NCBI GenBank assembly: GCA_022316685.1
Contig: JAKJHU010000056.1
Span: 2,161,872-2,225,871 of the forward strand
Direction: 5' to 3'
Origin: Progne subis subis
Taxonomy: Eukaryota; Chordata; Aves; Passeriformes; Hirundinidae
Length of the DNA stretch: 64,000 nucleotides
Below the pieces are notes generated by a model that worked only from the letters and a program-made list of their open reading frames with translations, was not told the DNA's origin and did not search any database. Below, piece after piece: positions 24,783 to 36,324 of this stretch (position 1 is its first letter; each line of letters begins with the position of its first letter). Made by a program: the position numbers and the translations under genes.

Positions 24783-26147
24783 CTAATTAAGATCTCTGCG
24801 ATTAATAAGAGGTTTTTTGTAAACCTTTTGAAGTCCCTTTAAATTTTCCCGAGACCTCCTGCCATCTATCACCGCAGCAGACTCATGACAGTGCTGCATC
24901 TGCAACAGATAAGCATTCTCATATTCCTTGCTACCCCTTGTATATGGATTATTTTCCATTCGGCAGTGATGGTTTAACTGAAGGATAGCAGGGCAAGGTC
25001 TCTCACCTTGATGTGGGTTTATGTGGAGCCTAACAAAGTAAGGCCTTGATCCACAGCTAAGCCCACAAAATAGGGCTGCTGCTAATACTGACTTGTCAGG
25101 TCCCTCCACGCTGTCCACTCGCCTATTCCAGTTATGACCTTCAGAAATTCTTTATCGCCTGTTGTGGACACAGGAGTGATGTTAGCCATAAATTTTACCA
25201 CCTTGTTTTTCCATCCTTTCCCTGTATCCCTCTTTCTTCTCTATTAGTTTGTGTCTTTTTGCCTGTCAGTCCTACATTTCAAGTTATTTTGGATTCAAAT
25301 GTTCCCTTGTTGAATATATGGTCTAACATTCTATGCACTCTTCCAAAAATAAATATAAATTAATAGTGCCTTTATCACACAAACCAGACCACTGAAGTTT
25401 AGAGAAGTCCTGATGGAAAAGGGCCCAAGGTAAATAACAGTAGTAGAATGTGTCCCTGAGAGTTTGTCTTAATTAAAAGTATAACTACACACATTAAAAT
25501 TTTACAACTGAAAATGTTATGAATGTGTAATGTTTAATAACAGTAATGCAAAAAGGTGATACTTAGTTTCCAGCACTCGCATGAATGCTCATCCTCTGAA
25601 TTTAGAAATAACTGTAGCTGTGTGGTTTGATCTCTAATTAAGATTTAATTAATCCCTAAAGCTCAGTTCAACTTAGATTAGACCTATATTGATTTGGAAT
25701 TCTTTACAGTTGCACTCCTGGTACAGGAAACTCACCTGTTCCTCACGGTGCTGTTCATAGCATTAGCAAGGCTTTTAAGGGGTCTGTGTGACCTTTAACA
25801 AGGGTGTCACAGAGAATCCTATAGAAAAAGTGTCCACATCAAGGGAAAACCATCCAGCCCACTTTGTTCTGCATGCCATAATGAGCAATTACTGATGTGA
25901 TATGAACATCAAACATCACTTCTTCAGAACTTGCTTCTTGCCTCTTGGGGCTGCAGGGTAGGGAACACGAACCAATGTTCATCAACACTGATGAGAACTC
26001 TTTCCCCTTGATCACAAACGCACAGCTGTGGGTCTGACCACGAGTTTATCTTCTCACAGAGGAGGCAAAATCCCCACAGTGGCACAAGGCTTTCGTTGCC
26101 AGTGCTTACCAGAACTGGAGGAGATTAGGGCACACCTGTATGAAGGT
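24783..26147. other. Unassigned AT-rich non-coding sequence
   Basis: AT-rich with homeodomain-type words (CTAATTAAGATTTAATTAAT near 25634). No exon or repeat recognised. Such words are frequent by chance in AT-rich DNA. Confidence 0.5.
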
Positions 26148-26360
26148 AAGTTCAACTCTTTCCTGTGAGGGTGGTGAGGACCTGACAGAGGTTTCCCAGA
26201 GCAGTTCTGAGTGTCCCATTCCTAGAAGTGTTTAGGGCCAGGCTGGACAGGGCTCTGGGATAACCTGGGACAGTGGAAGGTGTCCTGCCCATTCCAGGGG
26301 GGGCTGGAACTTGATGATCTTTGAGGTCTCTTCCAACTTAAGCCTTTTATGACACTATGA
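26148..26360 (+). repeat. CR1 LINE with complete 3' end, sense
   Basis: About 213 bp match the CR1 3' end in order. It opens with the last ORF2 codons (TGTGAGGGTGGTGAGG at about 26164; 'ttcctagaagtgtttagggccaggctgga' at about 26219). The 3' UTR follows ('ggaaggtgtcctgcccattccaggggggg', 'ggaacttgatgatctttgaggtc'). It finishes with a degenerate ATTCTATGATTCTATGA-type terminus (TTATGACACTATGA, 26347-26360). The element is severely 5'-truncated and dead. No target-site duplication is obvious, as expected for CR1. Confidence 0.88.
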
Positions 26361-26605
26361 CTTCCCAGGGCAGGAATAGACCAAATCACGCAACCTCTGT
26401 TGAAAATCTCACTGATGAAGGCTTCAATTCCCATGGGGACTCCTCATTTGGTCATTACAAGACCAAGAAATCTTGAACATGGTTTGTGCAAGTCCAACTT
26501 TTCTGGCTTGAGCAGAACTGCAAATGATTGTAATGGCTTTACCCAACGACCTTGGGAGTCATTCATTCAGAACAAACATACCAGGCTGCAGATTTTGGCT
26601 ATGCT

Positions 26606-26625
26606 AAAAAAAAAAAAAAAAAAAA
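26606..26625. repeat. Poly-A run, 20 bases
   Basis: Uninterrupted A homopolymer, followed by GAAATAATGAATAATAAAA. Confidence 0.9.
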
Positions 26626-29410
26626 GAAATAATGAATAATAAAATGCATCTCCTAGACTTTAGAGTAGTCATCCCACAACAAGATCAGGGAATCACAGAA
26701 AGGGGCTTCTAACCCTGACTGAGGACTTGGAGAGCAGCACCCTCCCCAAGGTCTGCAAGAGCATCCCATCTACGTGCTGGTGGCAGAGTTTTGGCCTGGG
26801 TCTCTTCTCCCATGCCTAACCTTGCTGCCTCAGACAGAGATATGCTGAGCTGAAAGGTTATCTGAACAACTCAAAAAATCCTCACACAGATGCTTGTCTT
26901 GTGCCTAACAGGCAGTTCTTCTTATCCAGCTTCTGAATGAAACCATCTGTTAAACAACTCCCCTGATCCACATCAGCTCTACAGGGGCTCTGGAATTACA
27001 ACTGCAGTGAACCAATGCATCCAGGCTTAAAATGCATTATTAGGAGGATTCATGGGGACCCCATAATATCCAGAGAAATTCTGCTTTCTAGAATTATTTG
27101 GTTAAATATTTATTTTCAGGACCTGCTGACTACCTATTAGCAGTGTATTACCCTGAAGTGGCACTTCTAAAATAGCAAATTAACCTCCTCAGGGCAGACA
27201 GCATCCTGCCCACAAGAGGATACCTGGAAAATGAACAACATTTGTTTTCCACGTAAGACTGCCTGGTAATGAATGGCAGCTCATTACAGCTATTAGAGAC
27301 AGAGCAAAAGGGTGTTGGACTGTTGAGTGTTGCAGTGTGGTTTTTTTTGTTTTGTTTTGTTTTTTTCCCCTGGGTCCTCTCCATGTTTTAAAGGAGGCTT
27401 CAGAACAAGGTAGAAAAAGTCAGGCTAGCTGTTCAGTGATGATAGCTGGTAGGGCAGGGATGGTCCAAAGGCAAAATCCTGAGCTCCATCCCCCAGTGCG
27501 TAAGGAGAATTTCAAAGGCACCAACCTGAGAATGTCCTGGCTTTGAAGCTGTAGCAACGTTCATCTGTCACTGCAATTACAGATACAAAACATGGAATAA
27601 GAGTCACGATCCCTCCTGTTTAAATGTGCTGGCATCCCTGCAGGTGGAGGTGATGGCTTTCTTTCAGCTCCTAGGAAATGGGAAACACTGTGTAAACAAG
27701 ACTGGAGGCTGTGTTGTGCAGGTTCCTGAGGTCTGAGCTCCCTTTCTGTTCCTAAGGAAAGGGCACATCTGCAGAAGTGAAGAACAAGACTGCAGCAGCC
27801 TCTTTAATCCTGCTGGTGATTCACACAGTGGCTCTGCCTCAGGGAGAACGGGAGAGATGGTTCTAGGGAAATCATATAGACAGTATGTACTGTCTGAGTT
27901 ATAAAAGGAAAATCCTGGTTGCTGTAGACAAATCGAAGTAGTGTAGCTTTATATCTAATGCAATGTGCCATGCAGTCTGCTGCTGGAGGTACTGCATGTA
28001 GGACAGGGCTGATCTCACCTTGCACCCCAGCACCTTAGCCTGGGCAGGCAGAGAGTTACATCCCCAATAACAGGGCAAAATTACTTTTAGATTTATTTTT
28101 TCCCTCACGTGGTAACCAGAAGACATGGGTATGGAGGTATCAGCACACATTGCCTTTCAAAGTCCTAATCTCAAAAGCCTGTTCAGTTTGGGAGGGTAAT
28201 TTAATTGTTCACAGCTCAGGTTATCTGAAGTCCTGTGAGGATCAAAGCACACAAGCCTAGAAAGTTTCAGTTTGGGTTTCCTCCATTCCCATGCAGTCTG
28301 AAAAGAATGCTGTCATAGGGTTTTCAGTTTATGGCTCCTGCTGCTTGAGGGTTCTGTCTGAAATAAGCTCCTCTATCCCCAGATATTGCATCCATGGTGG
28401 TTTTCCCTTGCTGAAGTGACCTGCTGAAAGCACCTGCTTTCTGCCACTATTCAGGACAGGGGAAACTGCGGTCTGAAAGGGATAATTAGCATGCAGAGAA
28501 GAGCAGGCAACCTACGCCTCTATATATCTCCAAATTTCTCTTGAAGACAATTGGCAGAGCTTCCTTAAGAGCAGGCATCAAGGTTAAAGCCAAACCTTGG
28601 TCCATCAGTTTTGGTACTGTCGAGTCTAAGATCCCTTTAGCCACTGGCTCTGGAGGTGGCCTTTGAGGTCTGTACCCCTTCCTGCATCGTATGATTCCTG
28701 AAGATCAGCTTACATAGACTTTAAATCCAACAGGAACCTTCCCCCTCACCAAAAATACTTCCATACCATCAGCAGAACTCCTGGTCACCTTGACAGTGTG
28801 AAAGCAGCTAAAGATCCCAATGACACATTTTAACAGCACTCCTAAACCCTGTGCACACTCGGAGCAGACATTCCATCATAGTTACAGACCTGCAGGAACA
28901 CACACCTGAAAATCTGGGTAACATCCTTCCAGAAGGACCCCAAAACTTCCCCATCTTCCCCTTGATCTTTTGTTGTGCATTCAGTAAGTCCCATTCTCGA
29001 GACAGAGTTTTGCTTACTCTGTAGATCTCCTTAATTATCACAGTACCCTTTGTCAGATATTCACCTGAGCTATTCAAGCCCACATTCCACCACAGAAGAA
29101 ATCCAGCCTGGAAGAACAACTTGGGTGGTAGCTGGATCTCCACCCAGAGAGGTTTTCCCCTGAATAGATTGTTCCTGACTGGATATAGATATTCCCTTTC
29201 TGTCCCAATCCAGGTGTTTTCTCTAATATTTTATATCAAGTCCCCTGCACTTGCCAGAGCAGATCTGATCAAGAGAGAGGATTTTGTGCAGAAGGGAAGG
29301 CACAGTGTCATTTGGCAACTAAAACAGCATTCACAAAAAGAGTGAGCTCCCAAGCACTTTCATGTGCTACTATCACATGTATCTATGCTGACCAAAATAG
29401 GCTCAGAGGG

Positions 29411-29426
29411 AAAAAAAAAAAAAAAA
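29411..29426. repeat. Poly-A run, 16 bases
   Basis: Uninterrupted A homopolymer in otherwise mixed sequence. Confidence 0.9.
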
Positions 29427-31864
29427 GAACAACATAGAAGTTCCATTCCCACTTCTGTCTCTGTGCCATTTAAGTCATCAAAACTTTCTCAAAGTGTAAT
29501 GAAGCTGGGAAAGCAAAGAGATAAAAAAGTCATTTCTAGGAAAGGAAGGCCAAAAATCTTCCAAAATGGCAAATTCCTAATTTTCTTAGTTCATTTTCTT
29601 GCTGAGAATTTGGAGCTGCAGAGCACGTACCCACTGGTGATGAGAGCAAAGGTAATAAACATTGCCAACGTAACCTTGGCTGTTCCCTGCAAACTGCAGT
29701 TACCCAGCAGCCCAGCCACCTAACATAAAAGGAAACTATCCACTTTAATTAGCAGAGCAATCAAAAGACTCTTACACAGGAAAGCATTTATCACCAAATA
29801 GAAAATGAATGATACTTTAAAATTAGAATATGCAGAATTCATAGCCAAAGGCACTCAGGGGAAAAAGAGCTTTGCACCAAACCAGACGGGGATTTTTTTT
29901 TTGGCTTCAGTCTAATGAACTTTAACAATAGATATCAAATTCTGTCTGGCAGCATATTTTAGCAGTGGATCTGATTTTTCAGAACTACTAAGCAAGCCTC
30001 ACCAGTTATATGAGGGGGAGACTACCATTTAGAAAACCCATATTAGCCTATATTCAGATCTCAAACCCAGATCCTTGAAAATCCAGTTTGTTAAAAATCT
30101 TTGCCTATGCTTTCAAAGCACAGTACAAATAAGCAGCAGTGAAATTTAATTTTAATTTTTCATGTTGATGAAGATATCTTTGCATCCCACTTAAATGCTG
30201 TGCAGGAAGAAACCAGGCAACACCACATTTCATTACCAGGAGTTTGGGCAAAGCTTGAATTGGAAGATGACAGCAACCTTCTCTTGATCTTCCTGTACTT
30301 AACAAAAATATTGAAATGCCCAAAAATCAGGGAAGAGGTAGATAAAAACACCTTCCTATCAGCTTGGAAGCTTACAGGGATATGGAAGTAGAGAAGAGTG
30401 GAAATATTTTGAGAACAGTAGGAGATGCTCTCACTAAGAGGTCAGTCTTCCTAGAAATCATTAAAAAGCAAAATGCAGAGTTTTCCAGTGGTTTTGCAAA
30501 TCTCATCTTTCAAGGGAGCTGAAAGCTATGGGGACAAAGATTTAGCTCAGCCAAAATGCAGTTCCACACCAAGGCAGTTCCATAATTACTGCAAAAAGAC
30601 AACACTAAATCAGCCTGCTAAGGCTCCCAAGTACAGATGGGATTACTGGATTGCAACATTACAAAATGCACCAGCTTTGGTTCGTATCAACACAATTCAC
30701 CCGAGCTGCATTAGGTCTGCAAAGTTAGGATCCCACAAATTGCATCCGACAGGAAAGTTGGTCTAAAAGGTAAGTAAGGTCTTAATGACAGATTTACTCA
30801 CAGCAGCTCTTTAGCCATTTGATGTATAAAGCGCATAAAGGGAATGAGACAGGGTGTGGGTCCTGATAAACAGAAGGGAGACAAATCAGGAAATCCACCC
30901 ATATTCAGTCTATTTGTTTCTGCTTTCTTCAAAGGCCCTTTAAGGAGATCTGTGATTTTTATAGACCCACTGGAGTTTCCATGATCTGCCAACTGTAACT
31001 TTTAGGACTACAATAGACAAAACTTACTTTGTCCAGGGGACCTTAGTTTGGGCCCCCAGTGTGTTGCTGCAGCTGCATATTCCTGTTCTGGGAGTGGGCA
31101 AGGGATATCTGTGCTTTTGGTTACTGTTGAACTCCCAATTCTTTTTTTACCAACCTTTATAAGCTGGCACACATGTGGCTTAGCTGCAACAGATTTGCTG
31201 GATCAGAAAGTGCTAATGCAGAACTGTGTAAACAAGAAATTCACGATCCAGCAAGAAAGTCCTTGTCTGAACCCAGCCTCACTTCAGATCTCCACACAAC
31301 CAAGCAGCCCTAATTCCATCTACTTCCAGTTGGTACTTGCCTTTTGCTTTTGGTATCCAGGATGTTCTGTGCTTCAAAGACACTATAACCAAGATAATTC
31401 CTGAAGCTCTGTGCAGTAAAGATATAAATTTGTCTGCAGAGGTTTTAGAAGCACTTAAAAACCCTTGTATATTACCCTGTTGTTTGTGCAAAAAGCTCTC
31501 TTAATGCTTAAGTGCTCTTGGATGCCAAACTAGCGTGACCAGCACAGATATGAACAAGATAATCTAAATCATCCCTTGTTACCTCCTGGTGGAACAGTGA
31601 CTTCCTCGTGGCTCAGCAGAAGATTTGAAGAACTTTGTTCAGCTTGCTTGAGAAAAGTTTCTCACCCAGTACCTGGTAGCAGTCATAAGTTATGGGATAG
31701 GGAAGGTGGCGTCTGGGTAGAGCCTTGTAGAGCAGGTCTAGAGCCATCTGCCAGGAATGGCCTCAGAATTATTCAAGATGGCAAATCCATCACCATTTTT
31801 CTATTTATGGTTTCCATATAAGAGGGGTTGGAGATTGTCTTTTGGATGGTCATATGCTATGGCT

Positions 31865-31990
31865 AATTTTTATTGTTTCCATATCTAGACTTAAATGCCC
31901 CAAACAATAGAGCTGCCACTGGAAATCATTCCGTAATGTAAGAGATTGCCTTGTTAAGAAATTATCTTGATTTCTAGGATGACATTCCTT
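31865..31990 (-). repeat. Ancient CR1/L3-type LINE fragment, antisense
   Basis: The + strand segment 'gccactggaaatcattccgtaatgtaagagattgcc-ttgttaagaaattatcttgatttctag' (about 31914-31978) resembles the reverse complement of ancient CR1/L3 3' regions ('ggaaattattccacaatctaa ... ctgttaagaaatttttcctaatatccag'). It is short and highly diverged, with soft ends. Confidence 0.45.
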
Positions 31991-32984
31991 TGGCCCAGGC
32001 TTTGCCCTCTTTAGACTGCCTTATGAACAGTATAAGATGGACATGAGAGATGCCAGGTCTGTTTCTGAATGGTCTGGCTTGACTATGCAGCACCACATTG
32101 GTGTCCTGGCTTTAATCAAACCTGCAGTACCCACCAGAGCATGGAGATCTGCCCATTAAGCTCGTTAGGCCTCCATCTCAGTTGCAGTCACTGCTCCAGA
32201 TTTGGTAGAGGCACTCTTTCCAAACTTTTAATCTGCCTAAACAATGTCTCAAGGTTATCTGCGTAGGGGCAGTACAGAGGACATGCTTTTGCAGCAAAAC
32301 CAGACGGAATTGTACCTGGAATGATTCCTACCTCATTGAAAAGTGTTGTCAGTATCTCCATCGTGAGTTTGCAAGATAGCCTGAAATGAAGACCAGAGAC
32401 ATCCATGAAAGAAACATTGAAAATGCTGTACAGGCCATACACAGCCACGGGAAGCAGCAGTCTGACTATTTAGAGCATCAAAGAAAATACTGAGCTTATA
32501 GTGATGGTTTGCAAACATGGGAAGGAAAGGAGAAAGGCTCTTTTCAGAGAGGACTGGAGGTAGCTTCTCTACAGGCAAGGCTTGAGTTGTCCCCATGCAG
32601 AGCCAGCACAGCTCCTATGTGGAACTGTGGTCCAAGGGAGAGGGCACCTTTTGGGAGCACCTACCCCTCAAGCTGGACCTGTGCAGAAAATGGGATCACC
32701 AGTTCCAGATAACCTGTATTTACCCTGAGCCCAAAAGGTTCTTGCCAGTTTTGGTGAGGGAACTCGACTCTGGAAAAAGGGATTGATATCGCAAGGAAAT
32801 AAATGAGATTTCTGAAGTCACTTCCTCTGCAAGGAGATGCAGTCGGTTGAGAGCAGTGTGGAACATATTGTTCTTTGGCTTTGGCATCTCTAAGACCATT
32901 CTGCCCATTTGGTCTCACCTCCCTCATAATACAGACTGCAGATTCTCCCTATGGGAATCACGAATCAGACTCTTGACTTTTAGC
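31991..32984. other. Unassigned non-coding sequence
   Basis: No recognised features. Several overlapping frames of 62-88 codons on both strands between 32330 and 32930 are typical of chance. Confidence 0.5.
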
Positions 32985-33230
32985 TAATTTAGTGTATTTT
33001 CTAGGAACACATCCAGACTTGATTTAAAGCTGTCAGATGATGGGGAATTTAGGTAAGTTGTTCCAGGAGCTAAAAATGCCTATGGTTATGTGTGCATGCT
33101 CATTTTTAGGTTGAATTCTGAGATATTCAGCTTTCAGCTCCTGTATTTCATCACGGATTTGATTTCTTCTGTTGGGGGGAAAAGAACCCTATCCCAAAAA
33201 TAAGTTGTAAATATATAGCATACAGCACTA
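32985..33230 (-). repeat. Ancient CR1-type LINE relic, antisense
   Basis: The + strand order 'ggaacacatccagacttgatttaaagctgtcagatgatgggga' (about 33004), 'taagttgttccagg' (about 33054), 'tttttaggttgaattctgagatattcagctttcagctcctgtat' (about 33104) and 'aataagttgtaaatatatagc' follows the reverse complement of old amniote CR1 3' regions. Divergence is high. It is probably the same broad age class as the relics at 21.6-24.5 kb. Confidence 0.55.
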
Positions 33231-35072
33231 ATGCTGCTTGTAGTAATTCCACTCTTGAGGAAAATTTACTCCACTTTGAAAGTGAAATGGGCCTCCTTGC
33301 ACTTACTGAGCCAGGAGAGTTGATGCACCCTTTACCTCACCGTGCAACAGCTTCCCCAGGCAGCCTTTAATCTGCAAGATGAAAGAGCTTTCTAATAGTG
33401 TATCAGGAAATTTACCTGCACAGTGTGATTAAGTCTCAAGTAAATTTCTGTTTGCTAAGTTAAACAGAATAAACCTCTTTTCCCCTCCCTCCCCCTTTAT
33501 AGCTGGTGCAGAAGCTATGGGATGTTCCAAATTCCAGAAAACCCTGATTATCTTCTGTCCAAAAGGCATTTAGTTCTTTCTTTCTTAAGTCAGAAATTGC
33601 TAAAGATGTACATTTTGAGATATGCTGCAGACAGGGATTATTCTTTTTTTCTACACTACATAAAATAAGGAGACATGAACAGAATGTCTATTAGGAACAC
33701 ATAAAATATGAAAGCATAAAAATCTTCTTGTTGTTAAAGACTTTTATAAGACGCTGTAGGATCTCAGGCTATTTACTCTGACATCCCTGCAAAAGTTGCT
33801 GAAGCTGCCAACATAAAAAAAAAAAAACCTTAGCAAAAACAGTGTCTTTAGGGATTTCTCCAATGATAGGTCTTTATTTATGACTCCATTTAAAAAATTT
33901 AACTCAGCGCATTTGTTTACTTATGATGGGATTGGCTTCCCCCTACCCGACATGCCTTTGTAGGGGAACAAAGGAGTGCCAAGAGCTGGCCCTATAGCAA
34001 GCAGCCTCTTGGGATGAGTTAGTGCTCTCTCTCCACCGTTTTTCCCTTTATGCCCAGGGCAGGGAGAGAGTCACAGCCTGGCATGTAGGAAGCTAAGAGG
34101 AAATGAATCCCTCGGGCTCGTCTGGGGGGCTCATACCAGCCCCTGTGACAAGTGAGGCAGCGTTCGGTGCTCTTGGATGGGTACAAGGACAAATTCCAGC
34201 ACTGGGGGTGGTGGGGAGAGTCCAGAGAAAATTTATAGAAGGGAAAAACACAGTCACAACCTGAATCCATGACAGCCAGCAAGCCCTGACCCTCACAGCA
34301 CCCCCAGAATTAACACCCCCTTTTCACCCCACCGCGGATACAAATCCCTACCACAACCAGAAAGAGAGGGATGTACCTGCTTCTTGACCCCAGTCAGAAA
34401 AACCCCAGGTGATCTGGGAGGAAATAGAACCAAAATTTAGGTGGAAAGGCAAAAATGATCCAGTATGGGACAGGGAATGACAGAAATGTGCTCAGTCAGA
34501 AGGAAGCAGATCTGCACCCACTCGGATTTCTGCAATAGCTCATGAGCATGGAATGAGCTGACTGCCGTCATCACTCTGTGCTCGAAACATCCAGAGGTGC
34601 CCAGGCAGAGACACCCCAAAGCCTGCTCTTAGAACGTCCTCTGCCTTAAATACCCTTGCAGTTTGCAGCAGTAAACGAGTGCACATTTTTTACATTAAAG
34701 ATGGAATGAATAGGTTTTGAATGCGCTGGATTTCTGCCTGGCTGCAGGACTGGATTGTGTTAGAGAAACTTCACAGAGCTTTAAAAGGGATTGTGTAAGG
34801 GCAGCCATGCCCCTCCAAAAAATAAATGTCTCTCCAGCCTGAGTTTTGTTTCCCCATTGTCTCCCTTCAGCAGCCCAGTAATCCCAGCGCTTCGCTGTTT
34901 TGCTTTGTCCTATTCAGAAGGAAACCCCTTACACAATGGGACCCCTTTGGCACAGGCAGGACATCAGGGGTGTTGAGCTGTGAAGAGCTGTGCCAGTTGT
35001 AAGCCCGGTCAGAACCAGCACGGGGTGTTTTTGTCCCCAAAATTTGATTGAAACAGGGATGGAAAAAAGGGG
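33231..35072. other. Unassigned non-coding sequence
   Basis: Contains a short A run near 33818-33829 and a slightly GC-richer stretch (33950-34350). No gene or transposon recognised. Confidence 0.5.
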
Positions 35073-35096
35073 AAAAAAAAAAAAAAAAAAAAAAAA
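35073..35096. repeat. Poly-A run, 24 bases
   Basis: Uninterrupted A homopolymer, first of three long A/T runs within 1.25 kb. Confidence 0.93.
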
Positions 35097-35506
35097 TGAG
35101 GCCAAAAGAGTATGTGCATACCTCTGAAGTCTCGATAATAGTAGGAACATCCCATTTCCAAGTGCCACTTGCAAGTGCAGCCATATGGATGGGCGAGGGG
35201 AGATGGAAATCCCCAGTGCTCACTTCCACTGGCAGGCAGATGCATCCCAGGCTTGCAAAACCCCTGTCCTCAGGGAGCAGAGGATGCTGAGCCCTGCCTG
35301 AGCCTCCCGCAGCCCTGGACATGCCATCAGGGACAGCATCAGCACACAATGCCCTTTTTCCATCCGTCCTCTTTGAGGATGTGTTTTTGCCACGCAAGGC
35401 CTGAGTGTGAAGCTTGAATGTCTCCTTAGAGCAGCAATGATTTACCATGTTGGAATAAGTCTGTAAAGTGGCTTTTACAGAGCAGCAGGCCTCCTGCCAA
35501 GGGGCC
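35097..35506. other. Unassigned sequence between homopolymers
   Basis: About 410 bp of mid-GC sequence with no recognised family. It is covered by a 233-codon antisense frame (34867-35568) that is only open because it reads the homopolymers as Phe and Lys runs. Confidence 0.5.
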
Positions 35507-35533
35507 TTTTTTTTTTTTTTTTTTTTTTTTTTT
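35507..35533. repeat. Poly-T run, 27 bases
   Basis: Uninterrupted T homopolymer. If it is a retroposon tail, the element would lie on the - strand to its right, but none was recognised there. Confidence 0.93.
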
Positions 35534-36283
35534 GTACATACTTCTGAATGGCAAAAATTGACATTCATCTCTCCAGGCAGGTTTCTGAAATGTATACTGT
35601 CCTTTAAATGATTCCTTAATATTTAATATTGTGGTAGGATGAAGTCTGATTTTATGGTTAAAAATGTCAATTTTCACAGCTGATTGAACTTGTTTAAATG
35701 GCAAGCAGTTTACTTGTATCGAAAACCATATAAACAAATCAACTTATTTACTGATATTAAAAGAAGAGGGTACTTTATACTCCAAAGGCTTTTGGTTTTT
35801 GAAACTGAAAATGAGCTCAGATGACTAAGTTCATTTTGCAGTTTCCCCCCCAATGGCAGATTGATTGTAGTTTATAAAACAAGCCCATGTATCTGGCAGA
35901 AAAAGGAATTGCTTAAGATGCTAAGCCACCCTTTCAAAAGTTCTCCGTAATTAATTATCAGCTGCTTGCAAGTCCATTCTGTTTTTCCTTTTGTTTGTAT
36001 TACTTTAATGGTGACTATAACATACATATAATGAGAAAAGCTGTGTCTTATAAACATACAAATAAATCTTAAGACTTTAAGCAGGATTAGGCAAGCTGAA
36101 AAAACCAAAACCCACCCTGGAATCCAGATGCATGGAATCACAGAATCAGCTTTGTTAATGCATTCCTAACTCTGAAGCCAATTAAAGCATTCATGGACAT
36201 GAAGGATCCAGAGTTCATACTGGCACAGATTTCCTCTGCCTCTTCATAAAAATAGCTGGAAGATTCAGTCTGATGTCTGTGCT

Positions 36284-36287
<4 letters not shown>
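35534..36287. other. Unassigned AT-rich sequence
   Basis: No recognised repeat. GGAATCACAGAATCA at about 36132-36146 looks like an inverted CR1 terminus, but it is not followed by CR1 sequence. Confidence 0.45.

Positions 36288-36321
<34 letters not shown>
36288..36321. repeat. Poly-A run, 34 bases
   Basis: The longest homopolymer in the window. The upstream sequence has no recognised coding or SINE body. Confidence 0.95.

Positions 36322-36324
<3 letters not shown>

Larger units (their letters stand above)
26361..31864. other. Long unassigned non-coding stretch
   Basis: About 5.5 kb without recognised repeats apart from homopolymers (A20 at 26606-26625, A16 at 29411-29426) and a T/G-rich patch near 27340-27366. 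Open frames up to 119 codons show no family features. Confidence 0.5.

Noticed and set aside
34867..35568. 233-codon antisense open frame
   Set aside because: It is open only because it reads through poly-A and poly-T tracts as Lys and Phe runs. The remainder has no family features.
36132..36146. GGAATCACAGAATCA, resembling an inverted CR1 3' terminus
   Set aside because: The following sequence does not continue as CR1, so the 15-base similarity is probably chance.
36181..36321. Possible processed pseudogene ending in the 34-base A run
   Set aside because: No coding similarity upstream and no convincing target-site duplication were seen.
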